A stretch of 41,679 bases of DNA from assembly GCA_003215435.1 (NCBI GenBank), contig QCKJ01000012.1, positions 1 to 41,679 of the forward strand, written 5' to 3'. The position numbers were made by a program, and so were the translations under genes. Every line of letters begins with the position of its first letter. Within the stretch, counting starts at the first letter, position 1. A model generated the notes under the pieces. It worked only from the letters and a program-made list of their open reading frames with translations. It did no database searches and was not told the DNA's origin. Below are positions 28,586-36,588 of the stretch, piece after piece. The DNA comes from Prochlorococcus sp. AG-409-M05. Its GTDB lineage: Bacteria; Cyanobacteriota; Cyanobacteriia; PCC-6307; Cyanobiaceae.

Positions 28586-31500
28586 CTACCGCGAGAGATT
28601 TTCAAGTAATGGCTCATAAAGCGATAAATATGCCTGGTTAAAGCCTTCACTATTGATAAGTTGATTAGCCTCTAAATCCTGGCCAAAACACATTTGCATC
28701 TCTAATCTTTCTCGCTCACCTTTTCTTTTATACCCTCCATTCCAAGTTTTATGAAAAGCCATTTCCTTATCATTAGTAGAAGAGCCCTTTACCCAGGCAT
28801 ATGCCCAACCACTTTCTGGGGGAACAGGAAAACAACTTTTTAAACCTTGCTCAGCAATCGATTTTAATCTCTGAATATTCTCAGCCGCCGCATCTTTAGG
28901 AAGAGGGTTCCATTTAAGGGCTAGCTCAAATTCATCACATTTTTCTAAGGATGGTTTACGAGCTATAACAACAGTCGAGGAGAGACTCTTACGACCAACA
29001 CAGTTCTGCAAATGAGTCAACCAGCCATTAAGAGCTCCTCTAAAATTAAGCCGCCCAAGTTGCACCACCACAACATTATCTCCTGCAAGAAGAATCTGCT
29101 GAAAGCAATCATCCAAAAAACAAGTTTGAGCTCGAGGAGGACCCAACTTCACGAGAAGTGATTGAAGGTGCTGCCACCTCTTTTCTAGCTTCAGGTTTTC
29201 TAAATGAGCAGATGACCCTGGAGGAAGAATCCCTTGTCCCGCATTAAGAAACTCCCAATCACCAAAAGCTGAATCATCAAGCGAACCGCTTTGCAAGCAT
29301 TCTGTCGGCTGAAACAGATCAAAGAGTCTTTCTCTCAACAATGCTTGTCTTTGAAGCTCATTTAGTTCCAATCTCTCAAGATTTTCAATAGGGTTAAATC
29401 TTTCCAATGGCTTTAATTGAAATTGTTCAAGCCACATCCGCTGAGGAGCCATCAACCAGCGTCTTAAAGACTCAGAACAAAGGGAATCATTTTTCTCTAG
29501 AGACCTTATATTCCACTTCAAAGGAAATGCAAGTGCTAAAGGTTTGGGATCTAAAGCCTTATCTAACAATCGTCTTGCCTTAAGAAGGCGCTGATCACAT
29601 GCAATTGGAGAACGCCCTCCCAACTTAAGGAAGTTACTTCGGTCAAGAGGGTTAGGAGCAGGTTCAAGAACTAAACCATCAAAGCTATCTTCATCAAGTT
29701 CTTTCTCCAACTGGCCCAACAATTGCTGTACTGGACTAGCAGCAGGTAGAGATTCACCTGTCTGTTCATCACGACTATTCCAGCTGATCAATAAGTGCTG
29801 GCGCGAAGACATCAAAGCTTCCAAAATCACGTAGCGGTCTTGATCACTACTCCTTGGGTCTCCAAGCTTGTGCTGATGTTCAAGTAAATGAAATCCATGG
29901 CGTCCGGAATACCGCGGAAACACTTCACTATCGAGTCCCATCAAAATAATCACTCGATGAGGAATTGCCCTCATAGGTTCTAGAGCACTAAAAGTTAATG
30001 CTCCACTTCGATGGCCAAACCTTCCACTCTCTATAGAAAGAGCTCTGTCAAGGACATCAAAGACAACTGTCCCCTCAATGACTTGAGGGGAATCACCGGC
30101 TATTTTCTGCCAATCATCGAGTGCTGTAAAAAGACTCTTCCGCTCCCATGTCCAACTTCCACTATCACCAAATAAATCATCTAAAGTTCTCTTTAAAAGA
30201 GACACCCATTGTTCACAAGTCCTAGGGGCACGAATTTCCTTAAGTCTTGATCTGAACCTAGAAAGGATTTCCCACCACTTAGCAACCTCATTTGGTTTAA
30301 TCCCTTTGGAGAATGGTGCCGCTCCAAGGAGATTTAAGCCAGCTTTATTTGGCATCACCAAACCCAGTAACCAACGGTCAATGCACCAACTAAGACTGTA
30401 AGTCTCATCTCCATTACGGTCGTCAGAGTCAAGCCCCCACCGGAACCCTGTTAACTGCAAATAGCGACATATTGCTTCAACCTCTTCCTCCTCTAGGCAT
30501 TGATTTTGTTGTATAGCTGGATTACCCAGAAATGTCTGAAGAGAAGTTGCTGTTAGCCGAGTATTGGCAAGCTTTAGAAACTCAAGCATTCCATGAATTA
30601 GACCAGGTTGTTCTGTCTGACTTCGATCTGTAATTCTCCATGGGATTTCAACCCCTGTTGCTCCCACATCATTGAAAACCGAGGCAATCAATGGTGCATA
30701 CCTATTTATTTGTGGAGTCATCACCAAAACATCTCTGGGTTCTAATGTTGGATCTTCTGCAAACCATTGAATAATCTGATCTCGAATTAACTGAGTCTCT
30801 CTCCAGAGGCCAGGAGAAGCCAAAAACAGCAGAGAGGAATCATGCTGTTTACGCCGTAAATCAATATGTTCTTCTGGAGCAACTAATTGCTGCTGCAACT
30901 GTTCAAGGAGTGAGGGGGTTCGACTCTCATGAGATGCAATTTTCGCAGATGCTGCAAAAAGGTCTCCCTCTTCCCATTGTCCTAATTGACTCTCTCCACT
31001 CCCTTCTAAAAGTTGTTGAAATTCAGCACCCATTTTGCCTAAGGTTGCCTCTAAACGAGGTGCTTTTAACAACCAACTACCATCAAATGGTTGTGTCCAT
31101 GATTCTCCAAGCTCTAATCTTCGTTTTGAACACCTTTTCCAAAGATCAGGGCAAGGAGTAAGCAGAAACATCTGTACATCCGTGATCCCAGATATCGCCT
31201 GTATTAATTCGAGTTGCAAAGGGGCAAGGCTACTTATTCCAAAGAGTCGAATGGTACTAGGTAATTGATCTGGTATTACAACTCCTCTTCGTAGTTTTGA
31301 AATCGCCTCCTGTACTAGTACCCCAAAAGGCTCAACGTCTATCCTCTCAGCTAACAGCCTAAACAATGAGGACTGCCAGATCAAAGAAGAGGGGAGCTTA
31401 TAAGGAGAATTCCCTTTTGTATCTTTTCCATGAATCCAACTTGCGACATGATCTGGGCGATAAAGAATGTAATCATCGAAGGCATCAGCAATACTTCGGG

Positions 31501-31897
31501 CTAATTTCCACTGTTCTTGGTTGAGTTGGTTAGGGACTATTTTCTGATAACCAATCCAGTGCTTCAAAGGTAAAGCTTCTTCTTTCTCTAAAAATTCAGG
31601 CAAGAGATCAATCAATGGCCAAACCAACCTTTCTCTTTGCCATGGATCTTCGACATCATCTTCTCTTTCGAGAACAATCCTCACTAAATTCCTCAAGTAA
31701 GAACCTGGGAAAGGGAACCTAACCTGCGCGCTAATGCCATTTACCAATGCAAGTTGCTCACCAAGCCATCGACTAGTTGGCCAAGTATTTACAACTACAT
31801 TGGCCACATCAAAAACAGATGGAGGGGAGACCCTTAGCTGTTGTGCTAAGAGTTCAGCCAACCATTCGGCTCTATTGCTTCGATAAACAGTAAGCAA
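28586..31897 (-). CDS. recC: Exodeoxyribonuclease V gamma subunit RecC
   Basis: 1103 residues (E. coli RecC 1122). The N-terminus MLTVYRSNRAEWLAELLAQQL and the downstream VVVNTWPTSRWLGEQLAL are typical of RecC. Other segments include PLELIQAISG-like helicase-dead core, RDVLVMTPQINRYAPLI and ALEPMRAIPHRVIILMGLD. It recognises Chi and splits the strands in RecBCD. The start is TTG. Immediately upstream the strand is AT-rich with no ATG in frame nearby. Confidence 0.93.
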   Translation of the reverse strand: MLTVYRSNRAEWLAELLAQQLRVSPPSVFDVANVVVNTWPTSRWLGEQLALVNGISAQVRFPFPGSYLRNLVRIVLEREDDVEDPWQRERLVWPLIDLLPEFLEKEEALPLKHWIGYQKIVPNQLNQEQWKLARSIADAFDDYILYRPDHVASWIHGKDTKGNSPYKLPSSLIWQSSLFRLLAERIDVEPFGVLVQEAISKLRRGVVIPDQLPSTIRLFGISSLAPLQLELIQAISGITDVQMFLLTPCPDLWKRCSKRRLELGESWTQPFDGSWLLKAPRLEATLGKMGAEFQQLLEGSGESQLGQWEEGDLFAASAKIASHESRTPSLLEQLQQQLVAPEEHIDLRRKQHDSSLLFLASPGLWRETQLIRDQIIQWFAEDPTLEPRDVLVMTPQINRYAPLIASVFNDVGATGVEIPWRITDRSQTEQPGLIHGMLEFLKLANTRLTATSLQTFLGNPAIQQNQCLEEEEVEAICRYLQLTGFRWGLDSDDRNGDETYSLSWCIDRWLLGLVMPNKAGLNLLGAAPFSKGIKPNEVAKWWEILSRFRSRLKEIRAPRTCEQWVSLLKRTLDDLFGDSGSWTWERKSLFTALDDWQKIAGDSPQVIEGTVVFDVLDRALSIESGRFGHRSGALTFSALEPMRAIPHRVIILMGLDSEVFPRYSGRHGFHLLEHQHKLGDPRSSDQDRYVILEALMSSRQHLLISWNSRDEQTGESLPAASPVQQLLGQLEKELDEDSFDGLVLEPAPNPLDRSNFLKLGGRSPIACDQRLLKARRLLDKALDPKPLALAFPLKWNIRSLEKNDSLCSESLRRWLMAPQRMWLEQFQLKPLERFNPIENLERLELNELQRQALLRERLFDLFQPTECLQSGSLDDSAFGDWEFLNAGQGILPPGSSAHLENLKLEKRWQHLQSLLVKLGPPRAQTCFLDDCFQQILLAGDNVVVVQLGRLNFRGALNGWLTHLQNCVGRKSLSSTVVIARKPSLEKCDEFELALKWNPLPKDAAAENIQRLKSIAEQGLKSCFPVPPESGWAYAWVKGSSTNDKEMAFHKTWNGGYKRKGERERLEMQMCFGQDLEANQLINSEGFNQAYLSLYEPLLENLSR

Positions 31898-31945
31898 TAT
31901 TCAAACAAAAATTTGATGGTAAATTGAATACTCAATAAATTCAAG

Positions 31946-31992
31946 CCTTGGAAAACTCAACGGGCTCAGTAGCCAGAAGTTGTGGGCCAAGG
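31946..31992. repeat. Nested inverted repeats in the recC / Nif11-like divergent region
   Basis: Three nested arm pairs: CCTTGG/CCAAGG, CAAC/GTTG and GGCT/AGCC, centred on a 4-base loop. They lie 49 bases from the recC start and about 108 from the next gene. It could be an operator or an RNA structure. Confidence 0.5.
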
Positions 31993-32036
31993 AAAATATA
32001 TTTCAAGTTTCGATAGAGGCCTAACTAAACTAGTCT

Positions 32037-32100
32037 TATAACAATCACCCACAATAGGGAATTCTCGTTATAACCAAACTATCTTGGAGGTACATAGAAG
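32037..32100 (+). promoter_or_regulatory. Promoter-like boxes and ribosome site of the Nif11-like gene
   Basis: Two TATAAC sequences (32037-32042 and 32069-32074) resemble -10 boxes. GGAGG at 32086-32090 is a strong Shine-Dalgarno site 10 bases before the ATG. No matching -35 is convincing. Confidence 0.35.
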
Positions 32101-32457
32101 ATGGTTATGAACCAAAAAGATTTGCCCGTAGCAGAAAGAGTTCAGTTACTTGTTAACGCCCTAGATGGTGCTGAGCGCACTAATGAGGCTCTCTCTCAAT
32201 GCAAGGATGCTGAAACAATGCTAGGTGTACTATTAAGTGCTTCAGAAAAACTTGAACTAGGCCTTACTAAAGAAGACCTAACAAAAACACCGCCAATACG
32301 AGATTGGATTTGGTTCAAGAATGGAGGAGCCCTGGTTACCGTTGGAGACAGTGTTCCCCGTTATCAGCAAGATAAAAACTCTAATAATTATCGTTATGTC
32401 GGCGGAGGGCTTGTTATAGCATTCCTTTTCCTTTTCGGAATGATGGCAGGATTCTAA
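32101..32457 (+). CDS. Nif11-like domain protein with C-terminal membrane anchor
   Basis: 118 residues. Residues ~12-58 follow the Nif11 pattern: an amphipathic helix (VQLLVNALDGAERTNEAL), a middle segment with QCKDAETMLGVLLSAS, and the closing LGLTKEDL that matches the Nif11 'isxedL' end. A conserved-looking block TPPIRDWIWFKNGGALVTVG follows. The last ~20 residues (GGGLVIAFLFLFGMMAGF) form one membrane helix. I do not know the function; the family assignment is by pattern and may be wrong. The start is ATG, preceded by GGAGG. It is convergent with pdxJ. Confidence 0.75.
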   Translation: MVMNQKDLPVAERVQLLVNALDGAERTNEALSQCKDAETMLGVLLSASEKLELGLTKEDLTKTPPIRDWIWFKNGGALVTVGDSVPRYQQDKNSNNYRYVGGGLVIAFLFLFGMMAGF

Positions 32458-32527
32458 ACTGAAAAATATAGAAATGAGCTTTATCAGGAGTTTGTTTATG
32501 AGTTCATGTGACTTAGTTAATCTTGAG

Positions 32528-33274
32528 TTATTGCAAAGGACCAAAAGGAAAATCTTTGCGAGGATTAACTATTAACTTCTTCATCTCCCTAACTGCTCTC
32601 TCAAGACCTACTGAGATTGATCTAGCAACAATTGTGTGACCAATATTGAGTTCTTCAATTCCTTTTATCGCTGCAACAGGTTCTACATTTTGATATGTAA
32701 GTCCGTGTCCGGCATTAACCCTCACCCCAAGGTTTATAGCTAAACAAGTTGCCTCTACCAGCCTTGCAATTTCATAGTGTTTTCCAGTCCATGACGATTC
32801 AGCATATTTGCCGGTGTGCAGCTCTACCCAATTTGCTTGTACTTCAGAACATGCCTCAATTTGATCATTAACAGGGTCAATAAACATGCTTACTGGTATT
32901 GAAGCATCCTGAAGTTTTCGAACTAAGTCTTTAAAAAAAACAATTTGCCTTACTACATCAAGCCCCCCCTCAGTAGTTATTTCCTCTCTTCTTTCCGGGA
33001 CCAAAGTGACCATGTCAGGCTTTATATCAAGTGCGATATTGACCATCTCTTTAGTGGCGGCCATTTCTAGGTTTAGTCGAGAACGAATAGTTTCTCGAAG
33101 CAACTGCAAATCTCGATCCTGAATATGTCTACGATCTTCTCTTAGATGGACAGTAATTCCATCTGCCCCACCAAGCTCAGCAAGGAAAGCTAATGTGACA
33201 GGGTCAGGTTCTACTGTCTTCCTGGCCTCACGGACATTCGCAATATGATCGATATTGACCCCTAGGGTTGCCAT
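32528..33274 (-). CDS. pdxJ: Pyridoxine 5'-phosphate synthase
   Basis: 248 residues. Joins 3-amino-1-deoxyacetone phosphate with deoxyxylulose 5-phosphate in vitamin B6 synthesis. The TIM-barrel has typical segments: [16 protein letters not shown] at the N-terminus, [34 protein letters not shown], and [11 protein letters not shown] near the C-terminus followed by [12 protein letters not shown]. The start is ATG. B6 supply connects it to the many PLP enzymes in the cell, including LysA and the decarboxylase here, but there is no operon link. Confidence 0.97.
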   Translation of the reverse strand: MATLGVNIDHIANVREARKTVEPDPVTLAFLAELGGADGITVHLREDRRHIQDRDLQLLRETIRSRLNLEMAATKEMVNIALDIKPDMVTLVPERREEITTEGGLDVVRQIVFFKDLVRKLQDASIPVSMFIDPVNDQIEACSEVQANWVELHTGKYAESSWTGKHYEIARLVEATCLAINLGVRVNAGHGLTYQNVEPVAAIKGIEELNIGHTIVARSISVGLERAVREMKKLIVNPRKDFPFGPLQ

Positions 33275-33405
33275 AGGAAAAGCTAACCTGACTTGACTTT
33301 AGTAAATAATTTAAGGGTATTAAAAAGAAGATATGTCTTTGGCCGCAACACTAACTGCCCAACCGAAGATATAGAAGATCCGTTTGCCCTTTAATTTCTA
33401 ATAAA

Positions 33406-34110
33406 TTGGATAAGTCAGGGACGTTGCATTCCGCCCTACTAGATCGAGAACAGACCTTGCAACTTGCAGTGGATCCTTTCTGGAGCCCAGTTGCCATGGT
33501 GGCGACCCAGGATCTGGTTTTATCAAACTATTTCAAAGAGAGGTTGGTCTTAGGCAAGGAGAATCTCCCTAAGGAAGGGCCTGTAATTCTGGCCCCTACT
33601 CATAGATCGCGATGGGATGCTCTTATGCTCACGATGGCAGCAGGCAGGCGTGTGACAAAAAGAGATTGTCGGTTCATGGTCACACTCACAGAAATGCAAG
33701 GCTTACAGGGATGGTTTCTACAACGTCTGGGATGCTTTCCTGTAGACCAATCCAAACCATCTTTAACCTCACTACGTTATGCAATTGATCTAATCGTTGA
33801 TGGACAACAAGTAGTTGTCTTCCCTGAAGGACATATAAATCGCACAGAAAAGCCCGTAAAGCTTCGGCAAGGTTTAATTAGACTTACTCAGCTAGCTCAA
33901 AAAAAAGGAGTCGAAGTAAATATTGTTCCCGTAGGCCTTGGCTATAGCGAAAAAATTCCAAAGCCTTTTGGAAAAGCAGCGATTTGTTTTATGGAATCAA
34001 TTCAAGTTGCTGGATCAAGCAAGCAAACAAGAAGTTTTTTCAATTCAGAGCTTTCACAAAAAATGCATTCAGCTGAACAAGCGGCCCTAAAGGCAGTAGG
34101 AAGAATCTAG
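33406..34110 (+). CDS. plsC: 1-acyl-sn-glycerol-3-phosphate acyltransferase
   Basis: 234 residues. Acylates lysophosphatidate to phosphatidate, the substrate of CdsA encoded elsewhere in this window. The catalytic HX4D motif is in THRSRWDALM. The FPEGHINR block, of the FPEGxR type, and VNIVPVGLGYSE follow. There is no obvious membrane helix apart from weakly hydrophobic stretches. The start is TTG; the next in-frame ATG is at 33496 and would give a shorter but still complete acyltransferase domain. Confidence 0.9.
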   Translation: MDKSGTLHSALLDREQTLQLAVDPFWSPVAMVATQDLVLSNYFKERLVLGKENLPKEGPVILAPTHRSRWDALMLTMAAGRRVTKRDCRFMVTLTEMQGLQGWFLQRLGCFPVDQSKPSLTSLRYAIDLIVDGQQVVVFPEGHINRTEKPVKLRQGLIRLTQLAQKKGVEVNIVPVGLGYSEKIPKPFGKAAICFMESIQVAGSSKQTRSFFNSELSQKMHSAEQAALKAVGRI

Positions 34111-34153
34111 AACGCGCATTAAAGTTGTCCAAACAAGCCCTAATTTCTTTTAT

Positions 34154-34687
34154 ATGCGCTATCGCTTATCGATAATGGCCTTGGCAGTTCTTGCAGGCCT
34201 TGCCTTTTTACCAATTCCAGCAACTGCTCAAAGGTCTTCTTCCTCCTCACAGAAAGTCTTAGCTCAAAAGAGTTCGGGTTTCAATGTAAAAGCAGTAGAG
34301 GCTTTTCTAAAGCAAGGAGATGCTGCTATTTCCGCTGGAAAAGTTGATGAGGCTAGAGAAAACTATGACAAAGCCCGTGCTGCAGCGAAACAACTTCTTT
34401 CTTTTTACAGAGACTTAAGTGGTTCTTTCCGTGGCCTTGATGCTCGAATTCCTCGTGAAATGGACTCCAAAGGTCGAAAATCACTTGTACTACTTGCAGA
34501 AGTAAATCTTCGTCTGGCAGCACTCTTCAGGAGAGAGAACATGCCAGAAGTTGCAGTACCCCTGCTTATTGAAGTAGTAAAGCTAATGACTCCTGCCAAG
34601 CCAGAAGGGCAAAAGGCCTATCAAAGGCTATTGGAACTAGGATTCGTAGACACACCTTATGCCGGTGCAAGTTCAAACAATTTTTAA
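34154..34687 (+). CDS. Secreted or lumenal helical repeat-like hypothetical protein
   Basis: 177 residues. N-terminal signal peptide (IMALAVLAGLAFLPIPATA) with a probable cleavage site after ATA. The mature part is alpha-helical. A segment like a single TPR (FLKQGDAAISAGKVDEARENYDKA) precedes LLAEVNLRLAALFRRENMPEVA. It looks like a picocyanobacterial conserved protein of the thylakoid lumen or periplasm, but I cannot assign a function. ATG start, 43 bases after plsC. Confidence 0.8.
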   Translation: MRYRLSIMALAVLAGLAFLPIPATAQRSSSSSQKVLAQKSSGFNVKAVEAFLKQGDAAISAGKVDEARENYDKARAAAKQLLSFYRDLSGSFRGLDARIPREMDSKGRKSLVLLAEVNLRLAALFRRENMPEVAVPLLIEVVKLMTPAKPEGQKAYQRLLELGFVDTPYAGASSNNF

Positions 34688-34746
34688 TTAAACCTAGCCC
34701 TTGAATTGATCCACTTCAAATTCATCTGATACTTAATCAATTAATT

Positions 34747-34980
34747 ATGGTCAATCCAGAAAAGGTAAGCGATGCAATCAAACAAAAGATCTCTGATGCA
34801 GAAGTATCAGTAGAAGATCTAAATGGAGGTGGAGACCACCTACAAGTGGAGGTTGTATCAAGTGCATTTGCCGGTTTGTCACTTATAAAACAACATCAAC
34901 TGGTATATCAGGCTCTAAAAAGTGAGTTAGAGACAGAAGCAATCCATGCTTTAGCTCTAAAGACTTCTACTCCATGCTGA
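34747..34980 (+). CDS. BolA-family protein
   Basis: 77 residues. Short BolA fold with [20 protein letters not shown], the conserved [20 protein letters not shown] and the final helix EIHALALKT-like. BolA proteins pair with monothiol CGFS glutaredoxins to bind [2Fe-2S] clusters. The grxD gene follows 19 bases downstream, supporting that role. ATG start. Confidence 0.93.
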   Translation: MVNPEKVSDAIKQKISDAEVSVEDLNGGGDHLQVEVVSSAFAGLSLIKQHQLVYQALKSELETEAIHALALKTSTPC

Positions 34981-34999
34981 CCTTTAAATCATTAGTTCC

Positions 35000-35323
35000 A
35001 TGAACCCAATCACCCAACAACGTATAGAAAGCATCATCAGCTCAAGTCCAATTATGGTTTTTATGAAAGGGACAAAATTGATGCCTCAATGCGGATTCTC
35101 CAACAATGTCGTTCAAATACTCAACTCCCTAGGCGTAAGTTTTGACACATTTGATGTCCTCTCAGACGAAGAAATTCGACAAGGGATAAAAGACTTTTCA
35201 AGTTGGCCAACTATTCCTCAAGTTTATGTGAAAGGGGAATTCATCGGTGGTTCAGACATCTTGATCGAGCTTTACAATTCAGGAGAACTTCGCGAGAAGC
35301 TGGAAGTTGCTCTAGCTTCATAA
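35000..35323 (+). CDS. grxD: Monothiol glutaredoxin (CGFS type)
   Basis: 107 residues. Active site MPQCGFSNN identifies the class II monothiol glutaredoxins, which carry [2Fe-2S] clusters with glutathione. The rest of the fold is intact: VFMKGTKL, WPTIPQVYVKGEFIGGSDIL (cis-Pro and GSH-binding GG). It follows a BolA gene in the same direction, a frequent gene pair. ATG start. It converges with the DUF6761-type gene across about 18 bases. Confidence 0.96.
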   Translation: MNPITQQRIESIISSSPIMVFMKGTKLMPQCGFSNNVVQILNSLGVSFDTFDVLSDEEIRQGIKDFSSWPTIPQVYVKGEFIGGSDILIELYNSGELREKLEVALAS

Positions 35324-35341
35324 TCACCCCTTAACTTGTAA

Positions 35342-35614
35342 CTACCAACCAATTTCTTTTTTGTTAAACAACGAACTTATATCCTCCCCCGGACCTATAA
35401 AACTCGAAGGGTCCATGATCCACCTATCAATTATTTGTTCAAGCCTCCTCAATTCATTACGGTCTAACTGTCCCGTTCTGCGTACAGCATGCAAGTATCC
35501 ATCTGCATAAATCCTTAATTCAGACCTACTGTGGCCAAGGCTAGTCAGTTCTTGAAGTGCATCACAAATTGACTGAAAGTGCCGGATCGTCTCAGGATGG
35601 TCTAGTGCTGTCAT
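35342..35614 (-). CDS. DUF6761-like small cyanobacterial protein
   Basis: 90 residues from ATG 35614; an in-frame TTG at 35632 would add six. GAGG lies five bases before the ATG, which decides the start. The sequence follows a cyanobacterial pattern I associate with DUF6761: IRHFQSICDALQEL, ELRIYADGYLHAVRRT, RLEQIIDRWIMDPSSF. It is helical and soluble, and the function is unknown. It diverges from the atypical response regulator gene. Confidence 0.75.
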   Translation of the reverse strand: MTALDHPETIRHFQSICDALQELTSLGHSRSELRIYADGYLHAVRRTGQLDRNELRRLEQIIDRWIMDPSSFIGPGEDISSLFNKKEIGW

Positions 35615-35690
35615 GGTCGCCTCGGATGGCAATTTCTCTTACTAAAGTGTCTGGACATTTAACTAGCTTAATGGTGCTCCGTAATTTAAA

Positions 35691-36464
35691 GTGACCTCTT
35701 CCTCTCAAGAGCTCATCGCAAGTGAGCTCAATCCCTCTACCTCAATAGGTTCTGGTGCAGCCCAAGGCAATGCAAAGGCACCAGCAAAGGTTCTTGTTGT
35801 GGAGCCACATCCAACTTTGCGGACTGTTCTTGCTCAACGTCTTAGGCAGGATGGGCACCTCACTGCAGCCGTAGGATCAAGACAAGAGGCAATGGATTTA
35901 TGCAGGGATCAATCTCCAGATTTGTTAGTAAGTGCTGAATTAATTGAACATGGTTCTGCTTTACGTCTAGCTCATCAACTTGGTTGCCCAGTAATAGTTT
36001 TAACTGCACGGGCAGGAATAGAACCTTTGGTAGGGCTTTTAGATGATGGCGCTGATGATGTGATGCGCAAACCTTTTGGCTTGGAAGAGTTAGCTGCACG
36101 TTGTAGGACTTTATTAAACAGAGGACGTTCAGGCCTTCAGGAGAAAGTTGAAGTGGGTCCACTTGAAGTCCACTTATTGCTTCGCCAGGTGACCTTAAGA
36201 GAAAAACCGGTAGAACTTAGCCCAAGAGAATTTGCTTTACTTTGCGCCTTATTAATGCCCCCTGGGATGGTAAGAAGTCGTCAAGAACTACTTCGAATGG
36301 CTTGGCCTCCATTTAGTGGTGGGCCACGATCGGTTGATACACAAGTTCTAACCCTAAGAAGAAAGCTTGAACAAGCCGGTCTTGGAGAAGGTGGAGGTAT
36401 TACAACAGTCAGACAGCAAGGGTACAGGTTTAGTCTCGACAACTTGCCAGATTCAAGCCACTAA
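35691..36464 (+). CDS. OmpR-type response regulator with a degenerate receiver
   Basis: 257 residues. Receiver domain (~33-140) joined to a winged-helix DNA-binding domain (~150-255, with VELSPREFALLCALL and TVRQQGYRF). The usual acidic pair is replaced by E38-P39 (VLVVEPH). At the phospho-acceptor position in PDLLVSAELIE there is Ala (A82) or, if shifted, Glu (E83), and the following loop is shortened by about five residues. The switch Thr (T105) and the signalling Lys (K127, in RKPF) remain. It should bind DNA but probably is not phosphorylated normally. GTG start; no partner histidine kinase nearby. Its regulon is unknown. Confidence 0.9.
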   Translation: MTSSSQELIASELNPSTSIGSGAAQGNAKAPAKVLVVEPHPTLRTVLAQRLRQDGHLTAAVGSRQEAMDLCRDQSPDLLVSAELIEHGSALRLAHQLGCPVIVLTARAGIEPLVGLLDDGADDVMRKPFGLEELAARCRTLLNRGRSGLQEKVEVGPLEVHLLLRQVTLREKPVELSPREFALLCALLMPPGMVRSRQELLRMAWPPFSGGPRSVDTQVLTLRRKLEQAGLGEGGGITTVRQQGYRFSLDNLPDSSH

Positions 36465-36503
36465 ATCCAAAACCACTCAAGCGAATCATTCGGCTAGATA
36501 TAC

Positions 36504-36535
36504 TTGGTTTCATCAAAAGATGCTTTTGAAGCCAA
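36504..36535. terminator. Bulged hairpin between convergent regulator and crtH
   Basis: TCAAAAG/CTTTTGA (7 bp, 3-base loop) continues after a 3-base bulge into TTGGTT/AGCCAA. On the plus strand A-rich sequence follows, and there is no T-run after it on the minus strand. It sits between the two stop codons and may end both transcripts. Confidence 0.4.
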
Positions 36536-36588
36536 AAAATTAACTAAGGGATAAGAAATTGGTCTATTAAAGAAACATCTACTTTTTC

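Noticed and set aside
32101-32457. High-light-inducible (Hli/Scp) protein
   Set aside because: The chlorophyll-binding ExxNGRxAMxG motif is absent; only a C-terminal membrane helix is shared.
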